The notes beneath the pieces are model-generated. The model was given only the letters and a program-made list of their open reading frames with translations. It was not told the origin of the DNA and did no database searches. Made by a program: the position numbers and the translations under genes. Below are positions 7,818-15,515 of a DNA stretch of 21,227 nt, in pieces (position 1 is the first letter of the stretch; each line of letters opens with the position of its first letter). The DNA comes from Nemertoderma westbladi (Eukaryota > Xenacoelomorpha > Nemertodermatida > Nemertodermatidae), in the NCBI GenBank assembly GCA_032718475.1, contig JAUCBJ010000886.1, forward strand, positions 1 through 21,227, in the 5' to 3' direction.

Positions 7818-10472
7818 GCAGGGGGTGTTCAAGAGCACCGAATGCAGACTGGACAGACTGATGAGGTTCTGATTAAGGACATGGGGGGCGGTTGGCGACT
7901 CGCCCTCGCGTCAGCAGATGATAGTGGCAATGGTGGAATTGGTCTATTGATGAATCCAACTGCACATGCAGCATTGGACAAAATAGACCAAATCTCTAAC
8001 CGCATCATCCGTTGCCACTTCTCATGTTCTGGAAGACTGGCTAAGAAGTTTCCTAAGGTGGTTCTGATTGTGTGCTACTCTCCAACTAGTGTTGCCCCTG
8101 TAGAGGAGGTGGAAAATTTCTACCACAATCTACGAGCAGCAACTGATGGAGTGGATCAGCATGCATTCTTAACATTCCTGGGAGACTTTAATGCAAGTCT
8201 GCATCAATCACCTACATCGCCCTGGGTCTATAACAATAGTGTTAACCGAAATTCTGTCCATCTTCAGGATTTTATCTCTGGAAATTGATTGTTTTCGGCT
8301 GGAACCCAGTTCAAGAAGCGAACTGGAAAGCTATGGACTCATAGTGGACCCAGTGGTCACAAGTCCCAGATTGACCATATTCTGTTTCGTAGGAAATACA
8401 GGAGCTCTATACAAGACTGTAATGCATTTACACTTCGACCCTTCTCCAGTGATCACCGCCTTATTGTGGCCAAGGTAAGACTTAGTCTGCATGCTAGCAG
8501 AACAACGAAATCTGCCTTGCCACGGCATGACTGGTCCTCTCTGTTGCAACAGCCAAGTGTGAGATCCAGCTTCACACTACAGCTGAGCAACAGGTATGAG
8601 GCTCTTGCCTCTGAGGAGGCAGATCACTGTGAGGGCTACACTGCCTTTACAGAAGCAGTTAAGTTAGCAGCTGCAGAAACAGTTCCTGTATACCCTCGAA
8701 ACAGGAAAAGGGCCCCCTGGACTGACAACAAAATTCAGAAGTGCCGAAATGACCTTCATAAGGCGCAGAAAGAGTCCCGCCTCAAACAGACTACAGCGGC
8801 CAAGAATGCAGTTAAGGCTGCATCTAGGTCCCTGAACAGGCAGTACTCTGTTAATCTACAGGAGCTAATAAACCAACAGGTTGATGCCATCAATGATGCT
8901 GACGACAGCAGGCAATCATCCCAGGCATGGAAATCGATCAATCTGCTTACTGGGCGGAAAAGCCAACCAACCACCAAGGTTAAGGCTGAATCACCAGCCG
9001 ATCGCCTCAATGGTTGGAAAGCCCACTTTGAAAAGCTCCTCAATAATGACAGGGTATTGCCTGATAACTTTATAGAAGTAAAAGTGTCTGAGTCTGTACT
9101 CCCAGATATTCCCATTGGCGATATCTCCTTTGCAGAAGTGACGGCTCCTGCAAAGAGCATTAAGACCAATCGTGCCAGTGGAGTAGATGGTGTTCCCCCT
9201 GAGGTCTTTAAAATACCTGAGTGTTTAAAGCTCATCTATCCCATCATAGTAGACATGTACCGTACAACAAGAGTCCCACAAGAAATGAAAACAAATAAGT
9301 TGGTGCCAGTTCCCAAGAAGGGCAACCTAACACTCTATGGTTCTTTTCGGGGAATCTCATTGATCTTGATTGCTGCAAAACTATACAATAGAATTCTATT
9401 AAATCGCATCAGGGATCCCATTGAGAGACTGCTACGTGGAAATCAGAATGGGTTCTGTAAAGGTCGTGGGACCATGGAGCCCATTTTGGCACTTAGAAGG
9501 ATAATTGAAGAGTTATCAAAAAAGAAAGACAGGCATCTGGCTGTTATCTTTGTTGACTTCTTCAAGGCCTTTGATTCAGTCTCTCGCTCACGTATGTTCA
9601 GCATACTTTCATTATATGGGATTCCTGATGAAATTATTGCAGCAATCAGATCAGTATACGATGGTTCGACAACATTTGTGTCTACTGTTGACGGTGACAC
9701 AGAACCATTTGAAGTGTTATGGGGCGTCCTCCAAGGAGACACACTTGCACCATTCTTGTTCATTATTGTGGTTGACTATGTTCTACGCATGTCCTTAGAT
9801 CATCATAATGATGATGGGGTGATGATAACTCCACCTACTGGCTCCAGAAATCGAGGAAATCCTGCCAAGTACCTAACTGATCTAGACTTTGCTGATGACT
9901 TAGGAGTACTCTCAGAATCATTACAGGGAGCCCAACGGCTCCTCAGCTCATTAGAACATGCTGCTTCTAGTGTTGGTCTTTTTATTAACTCCAGAAAGAC
10001 CAAAATTCTGACAGTTAAATTTGAAAGTCCTCAGCAAGTCTCTGATCGGATGAGCATAAGCTCAAAGGATGGTATGCTTGAGCATGTGGACGACTTCTGT
10101 TACCTGGGATCATGGATCCGGAAGTCAGGTGAGGACCTTCGAATACGTAAGGGAAAGGCATGGGCAGCCTTGAATAGGCTTTCCAGGATTTGGAAGTCAC
10201 CTAGAATTAATCGGAAACTTAAGGTCCGATTATTTAGAGCAGCAGTAGTTCCAGTACTCCTCTATGGGAGTCCATGCTGGGCTCTAACTGCTGAGGACAC
10301 CAAATCTCTGGATGGCACATTCACAAGAATGCTACACCGGGTACATTGTGTCAAGTACAATGCACACATCTCCAACCAGACACTATATAACATTGGAGGT
10401 GTCTCATTGGTTCCCCCAAGCTTGACACTAGAACAAAATCGCCTCCGCTGCAGGACATTGCTTTCGCCGTGA
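7818..10472 (+). pseudogene. LINE D endonuclease-reverse transcriptase (one nonsense codon)
   Basis: One frame runs from the element's left edge, interrupted by a single TGA at 8286-8288. Before the stop is endonuclease: QEHR (catalytic Glu, 7830-7841), a GGIGLLMN block, CYSPTS, and LGDFNASL (Asp and Asn near 8194-8205). After the stop are IDHILFRRKYR and the SDHR block, a long linker, then RT: NRASGVDGVPPEVF near 9170, VDFFKAFDSV near 9555 (first catalytic Asp), GVLQGDTLAPF near 9725, and LDFADDLGVLS near 9885 (catalytic pair). Where other family members have a Trp codon, a TGG-to-TGA change would explain the stop; that is inference. The frame ends at TGA 10470-10472 because of a nearby indel. 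Confidence 0.86.
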
Positions 10473-10665
10473 GGACCAGCCAGTGCATAATCTTGTACTT
10501 TGGCAGCCTCATGGAGTGAATAAGCATGGTGGACAGCCCATGACTTTCTTGAGACGCATCTTAAAGGACACTGGCCTTAAAGATGCGGATGATCTAGCAA
10601 ATGTCATGGGTGATAGGGAGTTGTGGCGGTGCAATTTTATTGACAAGCCGGCACAGCATTCTTAA
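10455..10665 (+). pseudogene. LINE D C-terminal segment (frameshifted)
   Basis: The C-terminal part of the LINE D protein continues one frame over from about 10450. It reads GHCFRREDQPVHNLVLW, then QPMTFLRRILKDTGL, then DRELWRCNF near the end, and stops at TAA 10663-10665. RTE-like proteins usually end in such a basic, Trp-containing tail after the RT. The same region is found, rearranged, on the minus strand at 14955-15460. The ATG at 10483 is internal to conserved sequence and is not a real start. Confidence 0.78.
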
Positions 10666-10705
10666 AAATGCAGCTGCAATGCAGCATGCCGATCCTAGTA
10701 GTCGC

Positions 10706-10775
10706 TATTTACTGTAAGAAAAATATAGGTCCAATGATAAAGTTATGAAATTCAAAGTTGTAGAGAATCTTCGAC
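10706..10775. repeat. AT-rich tandem repeat, right remnant after LINE D
   Basis: TATTTACTGTAAGAAAAATA (10706-10725), followed by TAGG and ATGAAATTCAAAGTTGTAGA (10745-10764), matches the second half of the 7440-7817 monomer. Its start continues exactly the point where the left copy is broken at 7817. This defines the pre-insertion site of LINE D. Confidence 0.78.
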
Positions 10776-10785
10776 GAACAAACTT

Positions 10786-10854
10786 CATCCCCACTATCCG
10801 GATTGCCACCGTCGGTCAAGAACCAACCTCATCCCCACTATCCGGATTGCCGCC
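10786..10854. repeat. 25-bp direct repeat, 44-bp period
   Basis: CATCCCCACTATCCGGATTG plus GCACC or CGCC-type endings occurs at 10786-10810 and again at 10830-10854, with a single mismatch. It lies at the edge of the acidic coding fragment on the minus strand, where the unit would encode GGNPDSGDE, but the two copies are not in the same frame. Confidence 0.8.
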
Positions 10855-11012
10855 TGAATCGCTCCAATTGACTTCGCTATAATCCGAGTCATCTGCACCA
10901 CTGTCACTCCCTGCATCGTCATAGCCAAACCTCGTGGGAGCGTCTAGCGTTGCCTCCTAGGGTATTTACTGCTACAACCAGCTTCCTCATCCCCAGGATG
11001 TTCATGCTCCAT
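10816..11012 (-). pseudogene. Fragment of an acidic protein (unrecognised)
   Basis: On the minus strand an ATG at 11012 opens MEHEHPGDEEAGCSSKYPRRQR and a stop. One frame over, the sequence continues with LDAPTRFGYDDAG and an Asp/Ser-rich stretch (SDSGADDSDYSE, NPDSGDE) to a TGA at 10816-10818. The bias toward Asp, Ser and Glu is too strong and too concordant in the two pieces to look random. I do not recognise the family. Acidic N-terminal regions occur in several transposases and acidic tails in retrotransposon polyproteins, so a mobile-element origin is likely but unproven. Confidence 0.35.
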
Positions 11013-11159
11013 AATGCAGTAATGGACAATTACTGGTACCGGTATATGGTACCATATATCTACTCTACAACAAGTACCAAAATGTATCTAGGCTAGGCCG
11101 AAGCCTAAACTGTATCATGCAAGTTAGGCATTACAGTATTAGGTGCAAGTTAATTGCAT
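10855..11159. other. Unassigned stretch right of LINE D
   Basis: Apart from the overlapping acidic fragment, I see only non-coding sequence. It includes a GGTACC-rich bit near 11034-11055 with several short palindromes. Confidence 0.4.
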
Positions 11160-11375
11160 GAAGTCCCTATAGTATTACTCCCACTGACTCCCTACATTCT
11201 GATATTATTCCTACTGACTCCCTATATTACTCACATTGACTGCCAATATTACTCCCATTGACTCCCTATATTACTCCCACTGACTTCCTAATTACTCCCA
11301 CTGACTCCTTACATTACCCCCACTGACTCCCTATATTACTCCCACTGACTCCCTCTATATTACTCCCACTGACTA
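11160..11375. repeat. Minisatellite, about 22-bp unit
   Basis: Roughly nine or ten copies of a unit like ATTACTCCCACTGACTCCCT with small length and base variants (TATATT, TACATT and AATT linkers). It begins near 11160 and ends with ACTGACTAACC near 11380. It lies directly outside the truncated end of the BEL-B RNase H region, where integrase would be expected. Confidence 0.85.
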
Positions 11376-11426
11376 ACCGGTACATAATCGCGTATTCCAG
11401 GTCCTGTCTTCTCCCCACGCTCTCTT

Positions 11427-12034
11427 CTAGTCGATACATTGACTAAGGATGGAGGATGTCCATTTTGTTTTCGGGAGCTTGGATTTTGTAGTTTTTGGGA
11501 TGATGAGCTCCGCTCCCTTACCCTTACCAAGTTGAAGATCTTTAATCATAGGTGGCCACTCATATTTATCCCTTTTTAAGAAATATGGACAACCTTGAAA
11601 CCATGTTGGCGTTGGGGTCTTCAAGAGTTCAGCAGCAATGGCCCCATGAGATGCAATATCAGCTGGGTTAATTAGACCATGTACTGTACATGTACATGTC
11701 TCCACTGGAGCTTATTGGATTGGTGCAGGATGGTGAAAATGTGGTTGACAACATATACAACAAAATGCTGCTGCTCATTATGCAAGTACTGCAACACTAG
11801 AGCAGCATCTGTCCAAAATACAGTCTCAAATCGTGTTGAGAACTCTCTATACATCAGCTGAGCTAGTTGTGTGGCTAATGTAGATGCTTGGAGTTCAGCT
11901 CGAGGAATAGTAACAGGAGGGTTTGGCATTATATAAGAATGTGCAGTAACAAATGATATTTCGAATCCATCAGGAACAACTCTTCTAAAGTATGCAACTA
12001 CTCCAAACCCAACCTTGTTGGGATCAGCAAACAT
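11427..12034 (-). pseudogene. BEL-B RNase H domain
   Basis: The domain would degrade the RNA strand during reverse transcription. In the frame starting near 12034, FADPNKVGFGVVAY gives the first acidic residue (normally FCDAS), AELQAS the second, and FWTDAALVLQYL the third. Then LQWRHV is followed by a frameshift near 11690 in the TGTACATGTACAGTACA stretch. The sequence continues in the frame 11705-11427 with LINPADIASHGAIAAELL (normally NPAD..SRG). All three acidic residues are visible. Downstream integrase motifs are not found; the sequence changes to the 22-bp minisatellite. Confidence 0.8.
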
Positions 12035-12170
12035 ATGTATTGCAGTTGCTCTGATGGGAGTAGATGCTCAAAGTAAGATCGATCAATACTGAATGATTTC
12101 AGATCAGAAATTTCCAGCTCCCAGCATTTTGCACTGACTGACAAGGTCTTCAGGCAGAGGGTTATCCTAC

Positions 12171-12470
12171 TCATAGATCAACTTGAAAGGAAAAACTGAA
12201 CTTGGGAAAAACGAAATTGCGACAACTATGGAGAATCGGGAAGCCTGGAAGGATCTCATTTCCACTGTCCGAGTTCACTCGACCTAGTAGTAGTAGTAGT
12301 AAGTTTCGTTTCCAACACTCCTTGAAAAGTATTTTGGCCCTCAATATAACTGGGGTTATGAAACAAATGGGGTCATAGAGGCTAGCCATTATTGAAGAGC
12401 ATATCTTCTTTGTGCGAATATCACCATGATCCTTGATCTTGATGCTAAAGAAAAGCAATCCTTCTCAATA
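12171..12470 (-). pseudogene. BEL-B connection region (peptidase A17-like)
   Basis: The frame reads KDHGDIRTKKICSSIMASLY, then DPICFITPVILRAKILFKEC. This matches the K.K.LS...S.YDPLGF..P...R.K...Q.LW pattern found between RT and RNase H in BEL/Pao elements. After this a (TAG)n microsatellite has expanded within the coding region (about 12285-12301), giving a Leu run in translation. Several stops lie between here and the RNase H. Confidence 0.75.
12285..12301. repeat. (TAG)n microsatellite
   Basis: A run of five TAG units in the plus strand follows CGACC. It lies inside the decayed BEL-B coding region and seems to have expanded after inactivation. Confidence 0.85.
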
Positions 12471-12659
12471 TTCCAATGTAGCCTTAATGTTTTGGTTGTT
12501 GGTAGGGTTTGATATTGAGATCAATATCAGGCACTGCGCCATCTTTTGGATCAAATGACTGAAGTAATTGTCGGCTGTTACTTGCAAACTTTGTGAGGTT
12601 AAATCCGCCCTGTTTCAAGCAATCTTTTATGTCATTGCCTGTTTTAATAGCAGTATCTT

Positions 12660-13100
12660 TTCATCCAGTGTTGATTTTACAATGTCATTCTACAATGTCA
12701 ATATCATTATAACATTCTTGATAGTATCCTGAACATCAGCACTAAAGTCCTCGCATGTTCGTCAAACTGCTGCAATAGCATAAGATGGAGAAGAGTTAAT
12801 ACAAAAGGCACTGCAGAACATGCGGTACTGTTGTGGTTCATCTTCATCATCCCACCAATAAAAACGTAAGCTGTCCTTGTCTTCAGGATTGACACGTACT
12901 TGTAAAAACATACCCTCTATGTCTGAGGTGAATGCATAATCATATAGTCGAAATCGGTAAATAAATAACGAAGAAGATTTGGTCCAGTTAAGAGTTCTGT
13001 ATTCAAAGAGTTGCCTTTATAGAGAGCTGCGCAGTCATTCACGACTCTAACCTTTCCAGGCTTGTCATCACGAGTAACATAATTGTGTGGCATGTAGTAT
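12660..13100 (-). pseudogene. BEL-B reverse transcriptase core
   Basis: The RT must be read across frames. Reading down from about 13085: [18 protein letters not shown], then [15 protein letters not shown], then after a frame change [16 protein letters not shown] with the first catalytic Asp (near 12930), then SLRFYWWDDEDEPQQYRM and INSSPSYAI. In BEL/Pao RTs a YVDD active-site box follows; here the corresponding region near 12680-12715 has a stop and reads NDIVKSTLDE, so the catalytic pair has been lost. Because it is split among frames, none of the short computed ORFs here represents the real protein. Confidence 0.76.
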
Positions 13101-13203
13101 GTATGTCCTTGGCCCTGCTGCCAATTCTGAATCTGGAATTGCCTCAGCAGCTCCAGTGTTCAAGTAATTATCGTTTTGAAACCGATACTTTTGATGGATG
13201 TCA

Positions 13204-13762
13204 TCATTCCGTGATAATCTCTCTCTTTCTTAGCATCAGACAATGTCGTTTGGCCAATGGTTCATTACAAGGAGGTGGGTTTGAAAAGTCTCGCCACAAA
13301 AGCCCAACCTTGCAATGCCCATCAGGGAGAAGTTGCAAAGAATCACGCTGCATTTCTATCATACGGTTTTCTTCCACTGAAAACCCAATCTCATCTTCTT
13401 CTGCCAATGTAGTATATTGTTAAAGCCATTGAGACATTTGCTGCTCAGAATTGGCTTCATACTCCATACATGAGGTAAGCTCATCTTCATTCTCCTTATG
13501 GAGGGATTTCATCAACTCAAGATGACAATCTTCAGTATGTGGGTGATAGGGGTCACTTCTGATCATCTGTCACAGTAGCTTTGGATCTTCAAAACCTTGC
13601 GGGTCATTGGATCTATCCGGAAAACTATCTATGCACCTACCATTAGTTTTGAATATTAGATGTTGCATTTGAACTTCAGCTTCCACTTGATGTATTGAGC
13701 ATTCTTGTGGGTCACCAAAATCATTGTTAGTACTAGTAGTAGAATGTGATGTCACCTTCCAT
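13204..13762 (-). pseudogene. BEL-B linker between protease and RT
   Basis: The sequence matches the stretch upstream of the RT in BEL/Pao polyproteins. The most telling part lies near 13407-13204: EEDEIGFSVEENRMIEM, then LLPDGHCKVGLLWRD, then NEPLAKRHCLMLRKRE. Further upstream an EWKVTSHST block and DPQECSIHQVEAEVQ are readable in a frame starting around 13833. Stops occur at about 13572 and 13420. Confidence 0.7.
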
Positions 13763-14334
13763 TCAATCAAAGTACGCCTTGAAAGTCTTGTAAAATACCA
13801 TCGTAATGGAGTGCATAATGCATATAGCACCACATTGTTCGAGAGGTTCTGGTGCTACAGGTATGGATTTTAATTGTAAGAATGCCTCATGGCAATTTTG
13901 GCCAATGAGCATATTAACATTTTCATAATCTGCCTCAGGAACCTTGAGTTTATACTTTGTTATAAAAGGATCGTCACTCCAATCATAAGGCTTGTCAGAT
14001 AAAGTAGCAAAATTTGCCAAGCTAAAAACGTTGACATTTTCCAATGGTTTGGTTCTCTGCTGCTGAGATAGTAAGCCTTGCTTCCTTCATAGCGAAATTT
14101 GTACTCCACGCTATTCCTGAGAGGTCAACATTGACCGGGTTTCAAGCTGAGATGATTTTATTGAAAACAGTCTCTTCTAAGAATGTCGCAGTGCTGCCAG
14201 AATAAGGTAGAGCCTTTACAGATACTATTCCATTATTTCCCTTGATGCGAACCGTGAGAATAGGGAACTCCCTCACAGCTCTTTGGTTGCTTAAACCTGT
14301 GGTGAGAGTAGATATGCTGCTGACAAGATTAACA
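13763..14334 (-). pseudogene. BEL-B aspartic protease (active site lost)
   Basis: The retropepsin domain of the polyprotein is split by a stop near 14150 and a frameshift near 14050. The first part includes LTVRIKGNNGIVSVKAL followed by PYSGSTATFLEE, where BEL/Pao proteases have a D-[ST]-G active-site triad: the Asp codon is replaced by Tyr (14202-14204). The second part contains YENVNMLIGQNCHEAFLQLK, the usual flap and C-terminal block with an IG hydrophobic motif. The protease would not work, even apart from the broken frame. Confidence 0.78.
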
Positions 14335-14337
14335 GTT

Positions 14338-14745
14338 TCAGGTATATAAGCTTATAATAAGAGATTGTTCACTATCTGACTCATAGTGATCCACGATATC
14401 AGGTGGGTAATCATAGTTGTCTTCAACTAATAACTGCACAGTTTCACTGAAGGGATGTTTAGAATTCACCCGGTGGACCAATGAATGATGTGGCTTCGCA
14501 CAATGACGACACCTATATTGGCTGCGACATGTGTGTCGGCGATGATTGGCTAGTAAACAATTATAGCATAATTTGAAGTCAGAAACTACCTTCCTACGCT
14601 CGTCAACCGTACCTGCAAGGAACTTTTCACATTTTTGCAATATATGCCTACCTTTACAAAGAAGGCACTCATTAATAACTGGTCTAGAGTTATGAACAGT
14701 TGAAGGTAAATTATCTGAATTATCATTACATTCAACCTGAAAATA
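14338..14745 (-). pseudogene. BEL-B gag zinc knuckles
   Basis: The frame is open from about 14745. Three zinc-binding modules are visible: CLLCKGRHILQKC (CX2CX4HX4C), CYNCLLANHRRHTC (CX2CX4HX4C) and CRHCAKPHHSLVH (CX2CX4HX3H), separated by FLAGTVDERRKVVSDF. This series is characteristic of the C-terminal gag part of BEL/Pao elements and would bind the element's RNA in virus-like particles. The ATG at 14640 lies inside the first knuckle and so is not the start. The C-terminal tail is acidic (DNYDYPPDIVDHYESDSE). Confidence 0.85.
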
Positions 14746-14954
14746 TTATAGTAGTTATCAAATTACTTGCATTGCAGCATGGTGATTGTGGATTGCATTG
14801 TGATATATGGCAATTATCTACGATAAAGGAATGGCGCTAGTAAATATTGAATGACCAATATCAATTGAATGTACCGAGCCCTATATCTGAGTAAGCAATG
14901 TGTCCCCATGTGTCAATTCTCTGACAATTATAAATGTAAATGAAAATTACGTCA
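14746..14954. other. Unassigned spacer between BEL-B and the LINE D-like copy
   Basis: AT-rich sequence with no recognisable coding. It may be the 3' UTR of the minus-strand LINE D-like copy. It does not match the 3' end of LINE D at 10665-10705. Confidence 0.4.
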
Positions 14955-15460
14955 ACAAAATTGCGCCGCCACAACTCCCTATCACTCGTGTAATTAACTA
15001 ATCCTTCCGCATCTTGGAGTCCGGACAATTGCGACCCGGACAATTGCGACTCATGTTTTTAAATAAAAATTATGGGTCGCAATTGTCCGGGTCGCAATTG
15101 TCAATAATATACAATGATAGAATGATATTTATCAATGATATACATTACATCTTTTTATTTGGATCCGGACAATTGCGACCCGGACAATTGCGACCCATCA
15201 AGTTTTTCTAAATTCACGGGTCGCAATTGACCGGGTCGCAATTGTCCAGGTCGCAATTGTCCGGGTCGCAATTGTACAGGTCGCAATTGTCCTAACATCT
15301 GCATCTTCAAGGTCACTGCCCTTTAAGAGGCTCCTATAGGAAGTAACAAAGTCATGGGCTGTCCACCATACATATTCATTCCATGAGGCCACCAACGCAC
15401 AATATTGTGCAATGGCAGGTCCTCACAGCGAAAGCAATGTCCTGCAAAGCTTGGGTGGCT
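14955..15460 (-). pseudogene. Second LINE D-like 3' end, split by an insertion
   Basis: Read on the minus strand, 15455 to 15302 matches the LINE D C-terminal coding part: GCAGGACATTGCTTTCGC, GTGAGGACC, and GTGGACAGCCCATGACTTT are shared with 10451-10550. The match resumes at 15015 down to 14957 with GTGATAGGGAGTTGTGGCGG (shared with 10609-10628), translating as DRELWRRNFVD. Between them lies the 285-bp block at 15016-15300. The fragment begins close to the point where LINE D itself changes frame, and both copies have the same TGCAGGACATTGC context there. The copy is 5'-truncated and dead. Confidence 0.82.
15016..15300. repeat. Insertion of two palindromic modules built on a 15-bp CAATTG-centred unit
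   Basis: The block contains eleven copies of a 15-bp unit, four as GGACAATTGCGACCC and seven in the opposite orientation (GGGTCGCAATTGTCC), spaced exactly 15 bp within each array. Module 1 has two units at 15023-15052 facing two inverted units at 15074-15102, around a 19-nt AT-rich spacer. Module 2 has two units at 15167-15196 facing five inverted units at 15217-15292. An AT-rich stretch of about 60 bp lies between the modules. The flanks have GCATCTT on both sides (15009-15015 and 15301-15307), within a longer imperfect similarity, as expected of a target-site duplication. No ORF of its own exists. It resembles a non-autonomous inverted-repeat element of unknown family. Confidence 0.78.
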
Positions 15461-15515
15461 CCTTGCACATCAAGTGTGGCACCCCAAGTATAGTAAGTAG
15501 GCTTACTAATAGGAA

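Larger units (their letters stand above)
7818..10705 (+). mobile_element. LINE D: RTE-like non-LTR retrotransposon, 5'-truncated
   Basis: This single plus-strand element is inserted into the AT-rich tandem repeat. It has a partial endonuclease, a complete RT and a short C-terminal domain ending in DRELWRCNF, a layout and motif style (GVLQGDTLAPF, LDFADDL) like the RTE superfamily. The flanks rejoin the repeat cleanly: monomer sequence stops at TTTTCGC (7811-7817) and resumes at TATTTA from 10706. TCGC occurs at both edges (7814-7817 and 10702-10705), a possible 4-bp target-site duplication. The endonuclease starts just before the catalytic QEHR block, so the 5' end is truncated. Confidence 0.85.
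11427..14745 (-). mobile_element. BEL-B: decayed BEL/Pao LTR retrotransposon internal region
   Basis: The minus strand contains, in canonical BEL/Pao order, gag zinc knuckles (14745-14338), retropepsin (about 14334-13763), a pre-RT linker (13833-13204), RT (about 13100-12660), a peptidase A17-like connection region (12470-12171) and RNase H (12034-11427). The gag N-terminus, integrase and both LTRs are absent. There are many frameshifts and stops, and two active sites are altered. It is a different family from BEL-A: its zinc-knuckle arrangement and protease sequence are different. Confidence 0.85.

Noticed and set aside
14725-14745. Splice acceptor-like TATTTTCAG on the minus strand before the BEL-B zinc knuckles
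   Set aside because: A short match of this kind is common, no donor or upstream exon was recognised, and the sequence is a decayed element.
15022-15293. CRISPR-like array of CAATTG-containing repeats
   Set aside because: The units are only 15 bp, abut each other without spacers, occur in both orientations and lie in a eukaryotic LINE; none of this fits a CRISPR.
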